The notes under the pieces: generated by a model
Seen by the model: the letters and a program-made list of their open reading frames with translations, nothing else
Told to the model about the DNA's origin: nothing
Databases searched by the model: none
Translations under genes and position numbers: made by a program
Part shown: in pieces, positions 6,545-13,917 of the stretch
How the letters are laid out: each line of letters starts with the position of its first letter
Numbering within the stretch: position 1 is the stretch's first letter
From: Spartobacteria bacterium UBA5019
GTDB lineage: Bacteria > Verrucomicrobiota > Verrucomicrobiia > Chthoniobacterales > Terrimicrobiaceae
Direction: 5' to 3'
NCBI GenBank assembly: GCA_002396485.1
Contig: DGXZ01000028.1
Span: 1 to 19,573, forward strand
DNA: 19,573 nucleotides

Positions 6545-7167
6545 CCTGCTGGTTGTTGGCTGCGGGAGTCAAGTTGACGGCGCAGCTTTTGCCATGCCGC
6601 CGCTTCGGCGTCACTTGCTGCGTTCCAGTTTTTCGCAATCGCCATGCGCTTGGCATGTGCAAATTCCAAGGCGGCGGCCTGGTATTCTTTTGCCGCGCCG
6701 CCGTGGAGCAGAGCGAGTTTTTCGGAGAGGGCGGCGGCGAGTTGGCGTTCCTTCGAGCGGTCGCGTGCGAAGGACCATGTGAAGAGTTCGAGTCTGGCTA
6801 TGATCGTTGGATCGAGGTTTGAGCCAGTTTGTTCGCCGATGATGGAAAATGTTTTTTCTAAAAACGGCAGGGCCTTCTCCTCGTCGGCTTGATCCGCCGC
6901 GTCGGCAAACGCGCGTTGAGCTTCCAGCGCGCTCCATGCCGCCGATAGTGCGGGGATCGGCGGAATCCGGTATTGGCCGTTCAGAATACGATAAAGATCG
7001 AAAAAAATCTGAGCCTGCTTTTTAGATGCCGCGTGTCGCCAGATGCCGACTTGCAGCTCCGCCATCGAGGCGGCATCAAACCCGGAAAGCGAGCTGCTTC
7101 TCGGCCAAAACAAATACCCGCCCACCAAGATGATGGCGGCCAGTGAAAATTTGACAACGAAGCGCAC
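6493..7167 (-). CDS. Unknown membrane-anchored protein in the hemQ operon
   Basis: A 224-residue protein with no family I recognise. It has one N-terminal hydrophobic segment (about 7-21, SLAAIILVGGYLFW) after a basic start, and no lipobox, so it should be anchored with its bulk outside the cytoplasm. The rest is alanine-rich and helical (FLEKTFSIIGEQTG, RLELFTWSFARDRSKERQLAAAL). It starts with GTG 15 bases after hemQ and is probably co-transcribed with it. The last 17 codons (52 bases) overlap the end of kup on the other strand. That overlap encodes a low-complexity tail (SQQPAGHRAADPSAGSRRNN), which suggests the original stop was lost and the gene extended into kup. A haem-related role is suggested by position only. 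Confidence 0.65.
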   Translation of the reverse strand: MRFVVKFSLAAIILVGGYLFWPRSSSLSGFDAASMAELQVGIWRHAASKKQAQIFFDLYRILNGQYRIPPIPALSAAWSALEAQRAFADAADQADEEKALPFLEKTFSIIGEQTGSNLDPTIIARLELFTWSFARDRSKERQLAAALSEKLALLHGGAAKEYQAAALEFAHAKRMAIAKNWNAASDAEAAAWQKLRRQLDSRSQQPAGHRAADPSAGSRRNNQL

Positions 7168-7182
7168 GGTCGTCGCCCGCGA

Positions 7183-8001
7183 TCAGAGGCAGAGCCGCTC
7201 ATAGAGATCGTTAAGTGGCAACTGGAGTCCGATGAAAAACTCCCCGAACTCGGCGTATTGCGCGCTGACCTCGTCGAAGCGCATCTCGTAGACGATCGCT
7301 TTGATGTCCGATGTCGTCTTCGCAAAGAGGGTCACGAACCACTCCTCGTCATCGAGGCCGGTCGAGCCAGTGATGAGTTGAAGAATGCGGCCCGAGTAGG
7401 TGCGGCCGACGCGGGCGTGGCCGGCCATGAGTTTTTTGCGGGCATCGAAATCGAGCGCATACCAGTTCTGGCCTGGGGCGCGGCGTTTGGACATCGGATA
7501 AAGACAGACGACCGGCCAGTCGGGAAGGTTCGGCTCGAGGCGGTCCTTGAGATATTTCGCCATGCGGGTGCTGAAGGCCTGCATCTTCTCGTCGAAGGCC
7601 GGTGTGCCGGGAGCGAGTTTTTCTTCGGTCGCGAGCGTGGCGGCGTATTCCTGGTCGCTGGTCGTGTATTCGCTGCGCTCGGTCATCGAGAGCCAGCTGA
7701 AGGTCGGAGTGAGGATGTCCGGACCGAGAGCGGTGGCAAGGCGCTTTGCGAAGGCGTCGGCATTTTGCAGGTCCGGCGTGAGCAGCATGAAGCCGAGGTC
7801 GGCCTTTGGCGTGACCATGCTGAAGAGGAGGAGTTGGGTGCCGGGGGTCGCGCGGATTTCACGAACCAGTTCGGCAAGAGCTGTCTTGGCTGCGATGCGA
7901 GCGGATTTGTTGAGGAGTTCCCAAGTGGAATACTCCACGCGGAAGAAGAGATGGAGGACATGGCGGCCCTCGGTGGGCAGGATTTCAGGTGGTGTCTGCA
8001 T
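7183..8001 (-). CDS. hemQ: Coproheme decarboxylase (HemQ/ChdC), chlorite dismutase family
   Basis: A 272-residue protein that converts coproheme to haem b by two oxidative decarboxylations, the last step of the coproporphyrin-dependent pathway. The C-terminal half carries the HemQ-clade signature: YPMSKRR with the catalytic tyrosine (Tyr168), then LMAGHARVGRTYSG with the proximal haem ligand His195, and ITGSTGLDDEEWFVTLF and VYEMRFDEVSAQYAEFG. The Tyr-to-His spacing of 27 residues equals that of S. aureus ChdC (Tyr145, His172). These features favour HemQ over true chlorite dismutase. I chose the ATG at 8001 (MQTPPEILPTEGRHVLHLFF); the frame stays open to 8082, but the extra residues look non-homologous. 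It diverges from a ferredoxin gene and is followed by an unknown anchored protein. Confidence 0.93.
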   Translation of the reverse strand: MQTPPEILPTEGRHVLHLFFRVEYSTWELLNKSARIAAKTALAELVREIRATPGTQLLLFSMVTPKADLGFMLLTPDLQNADAFAKRLATALGPDILTPTFSWLSMTERSEYTTSDQEYAATLATEEKLAPGTPAFDEKMQAFSTRMAKYLKDRLEPNLPDWPVVCLYPMSKRRAPGQNWYALDFDARKKLMAGHARVGRTYSGRILQLITGSTGLDDEEWFVTLFAKTTSDIKAIVYEMRFDEVSAQYAEFGEFFIGLQLPLNDLYERLCL

Positions 8002-8096
8002 TTTCAGGATTTGGAAAAATTTTTGATCAGGCTCAAAAAACGGTTGCAATCCGGTGGGCGGGCAACCAATTTGCGATCTCAATTCATCAAATCAAT

Positions 8097-8327
8097 ATGG
8101 CAGACGTAGCAAACAAATACAGCGACAACGTTGAGGGAAAATTTTTCGTGGATGACCAGTGCATCGACTGCGATTTGTGCCGCGAGACCGCTCCGGCAAA
8201 TTTCAAGCGCAATGACGATGGCGGACACAGCTATGTCTACAAACAGCCGGAGACTCCCGAGGAGGAGGCTCTCTGCCAAGAGGCGATGGATGGCTGCCCG
8301 GTGGAAGCCATCGGAAACGATGCCTAA
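8097..8327 (+). CDS. Single-cluster [4Fe-4S] ferredoxin
   Basis: A 76-residue acidic electron carrier. C22-x2-C25-x2-C28 (CIDCDLC) and C67 followed by proline (CPVEAI) are the four ligands of one [4Fe-4S] cluster. C60 is an extra cysteine that may form a disulfide or be free. The second cluster motif of bacterial 2[4Fe-4S] ferredoxins is absent, placing it with the short monocluster type. The ATG at 8097 fits the family length; no Shine-Dalgarno is evident and the frame is open further upstream. It diverges from hemQ across 95 bases and ends at a strong terminator, so it is probably monocistronic. A partner cannot be named; a link to haem synthesis is suggested only by its position. Confidence 0.93.
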   Translation: MADVANKYSDNVEGKFFVDDQCIDCDLCRETAPANFKRNDDGGHSYVYKQPETPEEEALCQEAMDGCPVEAIGNDA

Positions 8328-8345
8328 CCCTGAACTTTGAAAACA

Positions 8346-8376
8346 GGCTCCCGGCCGCAAACCGGGAGCCTTTTTT
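8346..8376 (+). terminator. Strong intrinsic terminator after the ferredoxin gene
   Basis: A perfect nine-pair stem, GGCTCCCGG (8346-8354) with CCGGGAGCC (8362-8370), and a seven-base loop are followed directly by six Ts (8371-8376). It is 18 bases after the ferredoxin stop. The start codon of the next gene begins at the base after the T-run. Confidence 0.9.
8364..8368 (+). promoter_or_regulatory. Shine-Dalgarno of dciA inside the terminator stem
   Basis: GGGAG at 8364-8368 is eight bases upstream of the dciA ATG at 8377, a good ribosome-binding distance, and is the only purine-rich site near that start. It forms part of the 3' arm of the ferredoxin terminator. It would therefore be base-paired in any transcript that includes the whole hairpin, and free only if transcription starts inside or after the 5' arm. 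Confidence 0.5.
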
Positions 8377-8739
8377 ATGTCTGCGGAATCTCTCAGAGCC
8401 AAAGTCATCGCCGAGTGGCGTGGGCTGCAGGAACCCTTCGAGCGGAAGGATCGCTGCGCGGCGGTCGGCGATGTGCTGCAAAAGCTCATGCCGAAGCTGG
8501 GTCTGGGCGAGCGCTTGAACGAAGGCGAGGTGCGCGCGGCTTGGAAGGATGTGGTGGGTGATTTCATCGCTCAACACGCTGCTCCGGCTGGCTTGAGCGG
8601 CGGCGTGCTCGGAATCCATGTTCTCCAGCCCAGTCTGCGCTATGAACTTGAGAGAAACTGGAAGAGGGAAATCCTCGCCAAGCTCCAGGAGCGCTTCGGA
8701 AAAAAGGCGATCCGGGAAGTCAAGTTCCGCATTTCCTGA
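8377..8739 (+). CDS. dciA: DUF721 protein, DciA-type replicative helicase loader
   Basis: A 120-residue protein of the DUF721 family. The family includes DciA, the ancestral loader of the DnaB helicase at replication initiation in bacteria lacking DnaC or DnaI. The core spans about residues 40-118: LGLGERLNEGEVRAAWKDVVG, then IAQHAAPAGLSGGVLGIHV, PSLRYELERNWKREILAKL, and the ending FGKKAIREVKFRIS. This conserved WxxVVG plus YELE..K.EIL layout is typical. The ATG directly follows the T-run of the ferredoxin terminator. There is no alternative start before residue 38, so this start is well supported. It must be transcribed either by readthrough or from a promoter within or upstream of the ferredoxin gene. 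The family is clear; the DciA function is inferred from it. Confidence 0.85.
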   Translation: MSAESLRAKVIAEWRGLQEPFERKDRCAAVGDVLQKLMPKLGLGERLNEGEVRAAWKDVVGDFIAQHAAPAGLSGGVLGIHVLQPSLRYELERNWKREILAKLQERFGKKAIREVKFRIS

Positions 8740-8855
8740 TCGGTAGGCATCCCGAAAAATCGCGCTTCCGAGGGAGAAATTCATTGCCAACGCGCGGGCG
8801 CATCCGCACAAGTGAAGAAGGCGCAATCGAGGCGTCCCCTAACATTTTTTAAAAC

Positions 8856-10100
8856 ATGAGCGAACGACGAGTCGTCGTGACCGGCATGGGCGTTGTCAGC
8901 CCGGTTGGAAGCGATTTGGAAACATTCTGGGAATCCCTTATCAAAGGCCGCAGTGGCATAGGGCGTTTTGAAGCCTTCGATTCGACGGCCTATGACTGCA
9001 AAATCGCCGGCGAAGTGAAGAATTTCGAGGCCGTGAAGTATTTTAAAAACCCCAAGACGGTGAAGCGCACGGACCGCTTCACGCAATTCGCTATGGCGGG
9101 GACCAAGATGGCTCTCGAAGACTCTGGCATTGACCTTGAAACCGTGGATCGCACTCGCTTTGGCGTGATGATCGGCAGCGGCATCGGAGGGCTCTACAGC
9201 ATGGAGGAGGAGGCGCACCGCCTCGCGGATCGCGGTCCCTCGCGCGTGTCGCCATTTACGATTGCGATGATGATTTCAAATATGGCCAGTGGCATGGTGT
9301 CGATGGAATACGACCTGCGCGGGCCGAACATGTGCATCGTCACCGCCTGTGCGACGGCGAACAACTCGCTCGGCGAGGCTTGGCGCATCATCAAATTCGG
9401 CGACGCGGATGCGTTCATCGCGGGCGGCGCCGAGGCGACAATCACCCCACTTGGTATTGCGGGATTTGCCTCCATGAAGGCGCTCAGCTGCCGCAACGAC
9501 GACCCGCAGAAGGCCTGTCGTCCGTTTGACAAGGACCGCGACGGCTTTGTCATGAGTGAAGGTGCGGGGATCGTCGTGCTCGAGGAATACGAGCATGCGA
9601 AAAATCGCGGAGCGAAGATTTACTGCGAACTTGCCGGCTACGGTTGCACGGCGGATGCGTATCACATGACCGCCCCTATGCCTGAGGGCGAAGGCGCCGC
9701 GCGCGCAATGACTATTGCCATGCGCCATGCCAAGGTGACACCCGACCAGGTCGATTACATCAACGCCCATGCGACATCCACTGGCCTCGGTGACATCTGC
9801 GAGACCCGGGCCATCAAGCTTGCCCTTGGCGACCACGCGCGCAAAGTCGCTGTGAGTGCGACAAAATCGACCACGGGCCACCTGCTCGGAGCCGCAGGCG
9901 GCGTGGAATTGGCTGCCAGCGCGCTGGCCATCAAAAACGGTCTCATTCCGCCAACCATCAATCTCGAAAATCCGGACCCCGAGTGCGACCTCGACTGCGT
10001 GCCGAATGTGGCGCGTGAGGCGAAGCTCGCTTGCGTGATGAGCAATTCCTTTGGATTCGGCGGCCACAATGCCACGATTCTTCTCAAGGCCGTCGGCTAA
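8856..10100 (+). CDS. fabF: 3-oxoacyl-[ACP] synthase II (KAS II)
   Basis: A 414-residue condensing enzyme of type II fatty acid synthesis. It extends acyl-ACP by two carbons from malonyl-ACP in the cytoplasm. The Cys-His-His triad is complete: Cys165 in TACATANNSLGEA, His305 in NAHATSTGLGD, and His342 in KSTTGHLLGAAGG. It begins with VVVTGMGVVSPVG and ends with SNSFGFGGHNATILL, both typical, and the length matches E. coli FabF (413). The usual upstream partner acpP is not here; dciA ends 116 bases before. No clear Shine-Dalgarno precedes the ATG (an A/T-rich stretch does). FabF is favoured over FabB because of the triad spacing and length. Confidence 0.96.
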   Translation: MSERRVVVTGMGVVSPVGSDLETFWESLIKGRSGIGRFEAFDSTAYDCKIAGEVKNFEAVKYFKNPKTVKRTDRFTQFAMAGTKMALEDSGIDLETVDRTRFGVMIGSGIGGLYSMEEEAHRLADRGPSRVSPFTIAMMISNMASGMVSMEYDLRGPNMCIVTACATANNSLGEAWRIIKFGDADAFIAGGAEATITPLGIAGFASMKALSCRNDDPQKACRPFDKDRDGFVMSEGAGIVVLEEYEHAKNRGAKIYCELAGYGCTADAYHMTAPMPEGEGAARAMTIAMRHAKVTPDQVDYINAHATSTGLGDICETRAIKLALGDHARKVAVSATKSTTGHLLGAAGGVELAASALAIKNGLIPPTINLENPDPECDLDCVPNVAREAKLACVMSNSFGFGGHNATILLKAVG

Positions 10101-10150
10101 GGCCTGCGGGAGATCGAGGGCAATACCAGAGCGGTTGGTTTTCGAGACGA

Positions 10151-10954
10151 ATGAACGAATCCGACATTGAGGTCCGCACTTATTTTGCCAGGGGAAAGAA
10201 CGCTCTTGTGGCGCGGGCGGATTTCTCGGAGCTGTATGCCTCCTGGTATTTGCACCGACTGGATTACGGCATCGATATGCCTGCGGAGGTTGAGGATCTC
10301 GGGCGCGATGCGCTGGCTGCTGTGACGCTTCACTGCGCGAGCCGTCCTTGGCGGGAGGCCTTCGCGTGGACGATCAAATTCCCAACGCCGCGAGCGAATC
10401 TTTTTGCGGCGGGGGACAATAATACTGGAACGGTCGTGGCGCGTGTGGTCACGGAGGACGCTGCGCCCATCGAGAAGGGAATGTTTTACTCGGATGTCAT
10501 TGAAGACATGAAGCCGTCACGGCGGAGCGCTGTGGATTTTCATGCTGGCTCGGTTTTTGACGCGGTGGAGATTTTCTACGAACGGAGCGAGCAGCGTCCC
10601 ATGCGGTTTTTCCGGCATGATGAGGAAGATATCGTGATGGTCGCCGCGCAACCGGATTGCGACCTGGAGTGGCTGCAGGGCCTCACGACGGAGGGTGTCC
10701 GGACATTGGATCAGAGTGTCGAGTTATCGCTCCTTGAGAAACGGCAATTCACATTTTCCTGCGGCTGCAATCAGGATCGGATGCTGGATTTTATTGCGCC
10801 GGTTTTCCGGCGCGAGGCGGAAGGGCTTTTCGTTAGCGACGCCTCGCTCACAGTCACATGTCCGCGATGCGGTGCACGGCATGTCCTGACACGCGAGGCC
10901 TTGGAGGCGCGCTGCGCGGAGGACACGGACAATTCGAAACCAGGTACTCTATGA
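10151..10954 (+). CDS. hslO: Hsp33-family redox-regulated chaperone
   Basis: A 267-residue holdase chaperone of the Hsp33 type, activated by oxidative stress in the cytoplasm. The C-terminal redox switch is complete: C204-x-C206 (FSCGCNQDR) and C237-x2-C240 (TCPRCGARH), separated by 30 residues as in E. coli Hsp33. These four cysteines bind zinc when reduced. The N-terminal domain (YFARGKNALVARADFSELY) keeps the family pattern but is divergent. I chose the ATG at 10151 because the longer frame would run into fabF. It lies 50 bases after fabF, and its stop overlaps the malQ ATG (ATGA). The cysteine motif makes the family likely; whether this divergent form has full chaperone activity is inferred. 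Confidence 0.85.
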   Translation: MNESDIEVRTYFARGKNALVARADFSELYASWYLHRLDYGIDMPAEVEDLGRDALAAVTLHCASRPWREAFAWTIKFPTPRANLFAAGDNNTGTVVARVVTEDAAPIEKGMFYSDVIEDMKPSRRSAVDFHAGSVFDAVEIFYERSEQRPMRFFRHDEEDIVMVAAQPDCDLEWLQGLTTEGVRTLDQSVELSLLEKRQFTFSCGCNQDRMLDFIAPVFRREAEGLFVSDASLTVTCPRCGARHVLTREALEARCAEDTDNSKPGTL

Positions 10955-12669
10955 AATCCACCGCTTCCACGCTTTCACCGGATCAAAAAATCGGAGGCAT
11001 CCTTACACCTCTGAGTGCCATTCGGGGGTCGAATGATATCGGCATCGGTGACACAGAAACCCTAGTTGAGCTTGCGGCATGGGCTTCGGAAAAAGGTTTC
11101 CGGCTCATTCAGATTCTGCCCGTCAACGAAACGGGGTCCGACCACAGTCCCTACAATATCATCAGTTCGATCGCCTACGAGCCTGTCACGCTCTCCGTGG
11201 GCCCGCAATGGCTGCCGGATATCACGCAGAAGGACTTTGCGCGTGTTACAGAAAAACACGACATCGCCGCGCTGCGCGAGGGTCCTGTGCGCTACGGCGC
11301 CGTGAAGGCGCTCAAGCGGGAACTCCTCGCGCTGGGGCACAAAAATTTCCGGAGCGCGAAGGGAACCCGGGCGAGGGTTCGGGAGTTTGAGGCCTTCCAG
11401 GACGCCGAAGGTGAGTGGCTTGATTCCTACGCGCTCTTCCGCGCTTTAATCGCTTGGAACAATAACGATGAAGTGACCAGCAACTGGCCCGAGGAGCACC
11501 GCAGCCCGGAGGCCGCGTGTGAGTGGCTTGCCACATTGGATGAAAAGCAGGCGGAGATTTTTCACGAGCAGGTTGATTTTTTCAACTATGTCCAGTGGAT
11601 CGCCCACTCTCAGTGGCGTGCCGTTCGCAGCGAATTTGACAAGCTTGGCATGGCGCTGATGGGCGACATTCCGGTTGGTGTGAGTCTCTACAGTGCGGAT
11701 GTGTGGGCGGAGCCTGAAAATTTTGATCTTCAGCGCTCGAGCGGTGCCCCGCCGGAGAAGGTTTTCAAGAGCGATCCCTTCACGGAGAAGTGGGGGCAGA
11801 ATTGGGGTTTCCCGCTCTACAACTGGCAGGCGATGGCGAGGGATAATTTTTCGTGGTGGCGTCGTCGACTCGAAGCGGCGCGCTCGGTTTTCCACTTGCT
11901 GCGTGTTGATCATGCGCTCGGTTTTTTTCGCATCTACAGCTTTCCCTGGCGTCCCCAAGAGAATGCCCGATTCCTCGATCTCACGCCTGAGCAAGCGCAG
12001 GAAATCACGGGAGGTCAGTTGCCCGGCTTCGTTCCATTTGATGACAGCACACCTGATAACCGCGAATACAACCGCAGGCAGGGCGAGATGTTGTTCCGCA
12101 TGATTCTCGAGGAGACCGGGCCCTATCGACTCATCGCGGAGGATCTTGGCGAACTCTCACCTTATGTGAGACCGACCTTGGAAGCGCTCGAGATTCCTGG
12201 TTTTAAAATCCCGCAGTGGGAGCACGGTGGCAACGGGGCGATGATTTCCGGCACCGATTATGCCCGCCTGAGCCTCGCCACATTCGCCACGCACGATCAC
12301 CCGCCGGTCAGGCAATTCTGGGAGGAATGGAATGAGATGGCGAAGAATCCAGAAACGCGGGAGCGTGTTGTCGCCGAGATGCGTGAGTTGCTCGCTTTCT
12401 GCGGCCGTGCGGATATCGAAGTGCCCTGCGCTTTCACGCCGGAAATCCACGATGCACTCATCAAGGGTCTCTTCGCCTGCAATTCCTGGCTCGCTGTTCA
12501 CCAGATCACAGATGTTTTTGCACTGCGCGAGCGCTTCAATGTGCCGGGTGCCGTCGGCGACCAGAATTGGACTTGCCGCGTGCCAGGCTGCATCAAGAAT
12601 TGGGCTAGGCTTTTCAAAAACGAAATCCAAACGACGTCGGCCGCCTTGCAATCGACCGGGCGCATCTGA
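10951..12669 (+). CDS. malQ: 4-alpha-glucanotransferase (GH77 amylomaltase)
   Basis: A 572-residue enzyme that transfers alpha-1,4-glucan segments between maltodextrins or glycogen breakdown products. The GH77 catalytic set is visible: Asp320 nucleophile in RVDHALGFFR, Glu397 acid/base in IAEDLG, and Asp449 in ATHDHPPV. Near the N-terminus, GGILTPLSAI and PVNETGSDHSPYNIISSIAYEP match the substrate-side loops. The motif order is normal. The length is between the short amylomaltases (about 500) and E. coli MalQ (694), with no N-terminal carbohydrate-binding extension. The ATG at 10951 overlaps the stop of the Hsp33 gene; the frame is open further upstream but reads inside that gene. No other maltodextrin genes are nearby. 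Confidence 0.93.
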   Translation: MKSTASTLSPDQKIGGILTPLSAIRGSNDIGIGDTETLVELAAWASEKGFRLIQILPVNETGSDHSPYNIISSIAYEPVTLSVGPQWLPDITQKDFARVTEKHDIAALREGPVRYGAVKALKRELLALGHKNFRSAKGTRARVREFEAFQDAEGEWLDSYALFRALIAWNNNDEVTSNWPEEHRSPEAACEWLATLDEKQAEIFHEQVDFFNYVQWIAHSQWRAVRSEFDKLGMALMGDIPVGVSLYSADVWAEPENFDLQRSSGAPPEKVFKSDPFTEKWGQNWGFPLYNWQAMARDNFSWWRRRLEAARSVFHLLRVDHALGFFRIYSFPWRPQENARFLDLTPEQAQEITGGQLPGFVPFDDSTPDNREYNRRQGEMLFRMILEETGPYRLIAEDLGELSPYVRPTLEALEIPGFKIPQWEHGGNGAMISGTDYARLSLATFATHDHPPVRQFWEEWNEMAKNPETRERVVAEMRELLAFCGRADIEVPCAFTPEIHDALIKGLFACNSWLAVHQITDVFALRERFNVPGAVGDQNWTCRVPGCIKNWARLFKNEIQTTSAALQSTGRI

Positions 12670-12714
12670 AGGGCGCGTGTTGCACCGCAGGCGAAAAACA
12701 TCCACACTCCGCGC

Positions 12715-13917
12715 ATGAGCACTGCCACAGACACCGCCCTGCCCGACGCCGGAGGCCACTTCGGCCAATACGGCGGGATGTTTGTCCCCGAGACGCTGAT
12801 GACCGCCCTACGCGAATTGGAAAACGAATACCATGCCGCGCGGAAGGATCCGGAATTTCGAAAGGAACTCGCCGCGTTGCTGGGTGATTTTTGTGGCCGT
12901 CCCACGCCGCTCTACTTCGCCGAGCGGCTCACGCAGAAGCTCGGCGGGGCAAAAATCTACCTCAAGCGTGAGGATCTGCTGCACACCGGCGCCCACAAGA
13001 TCAATAACGCCATCGGCCAGATCTTGCTCGCCCGCCGCATGGGCAAAACCCGCATCATCGCGGAGACCGGGGCCGGTCAGCATGGCGTCGCCACGGCCAC
13101 AGCTGCCGCACGATTTGGATTCGAGTGCACGATTTACATGGGCGCGGTGGACATGGAACGCCAGGCCCTCAATGTCGCCCGCATGCGTTTTCTCGGAGCC
13201 AAAGTCGTCGGTGTCACCGCCGGCCAGGCGACGCTGAAGGAGGCGATCAACGAAGCCATGCGCGACTGGGTCACCAATGTCCGCAACACCCACTACATCC
13301 TGGGCAGCGCGCTTGGCTCGCATCCGTATCCCATGATCGTCCGGGATTTTCACCGCGTCATCGGCGACGAAACCCGCCGCCAAATCCTCCAGCGTGAGGA
13401 ACGCCTGCCGGACCTTCTCGTTGCCTGCGTGGGAGGCGGCAGCAATGCGATCGGATTCTTTTATCCGTTTCTCAAAGATGAATCCGTAAAGCTCACAGGA
13501 GTGGAAGCCGGGGGCGACGGCATCGTGCGCGGACGCCACGCCGCCCGCTTCCAAGGCGGGAAACTGGGAGTCCTCCAAGGCACAAAAACCTGGCTTCTCG
13601 CCGACGCGGACGGCCAGATCGAGCTCACCCACTCCGTCTCCGCCGGTCTCGATTACGCCGCCATCGGGCCTGAGCACAGCTACTACCGCGACTCCGGTCG
13701 CATCGATTATGACTACGCCACCGACGATGAAGCCCTCTCCGCCTTCCGTGGCCTCGCCGAGATCGAAGGCATCATCCCCGCCCTCGAGACCGCCCACGCC
13801 ATCGCCCATATCATCAAAGTCGCCCCAACGATGGCGAAGGAAGCCATCCTCATCGCCAACCTCAGCGGTCGCGGCGACAAGGATGTGAGCCAGGCGGCGG
13901 AGATTTTGTTGGTCTGA
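12715..13917 (+). CDS. trpB: Tryptophan synthase beta subunit
   Basis: A 400-residue PLP enzyme that condenses indole and serine to tryptophan, normally in a complex with TrpA. The PLP lysine is Lys95 in HTGAHKINNAIGQ. The catalytic glutamate is Glu117 in AETGAGQHGVATATAAA. The phosphate loop is CVGGGSNAIGFFYPF. The N-terminus GQYGGMFVPETLM is typical of TrpB1, the form that works with TrpA, and the length is normal. trpA is not adjacent; the next gene is a glycosyltransferase whose ATG shares one base with this stop (TGATG). The gene starts 45 bases after malQ with no obvious Shine-Dalgarno. The codon usage is GC-rich, unlike the T-rich glycan genes that follow. Confidence 0.96.
   Translation: MSTATDTALPDAGGHFGQYGGMFVPETLMTALRELENEYHAARKDPEFRKELAALLGDFCGRPTPLYFAERLTQKLGGAKIYLKREDLLHTGAHKINNAIGQILLARRMGKTRIIAETGAGQHGVATATAAARFGFECTIYMGAVDMERQALNVARMRFLGAKVVGVTAGQATLKEAINEAMRDWVTNVRNTHYILGSALGSHPYPMIVRDFHRVIGDETRRQILQREERLPDLLVACVGGGSNAIGFFYPFLKDESVKLTGVEAGGDGIVRGRHAARFQGGKLGVLQGTKTWLLADADGQIELTHSVSAGLDYAAIGPEHSYYRDSGRIDYDYATDDEALSAFRGLAEIEGIIPALETAHAIAHIIKVAPTMAKEAILIANLSGRGDKDVSQAAEILLV

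Noticed and set aside
8002..8082. N-terminal extension of HemQ by 27 residues
   Set aside because: The extra residues do not resemble the family N-terminus, and the ATG at 8001 directly precedes the first recognisable strand of the domain.
7258..8109. A 283-residue plus-strand open frame
   Set aside because: Shadow of hemQ, whose catalytic motifs are on the minus strand.
12808..13809. A 333-residue minus-strand open frame
   Set aside because: Shadow of trpB, which is GC-rich at third positions and so keeps the opposite strand open.
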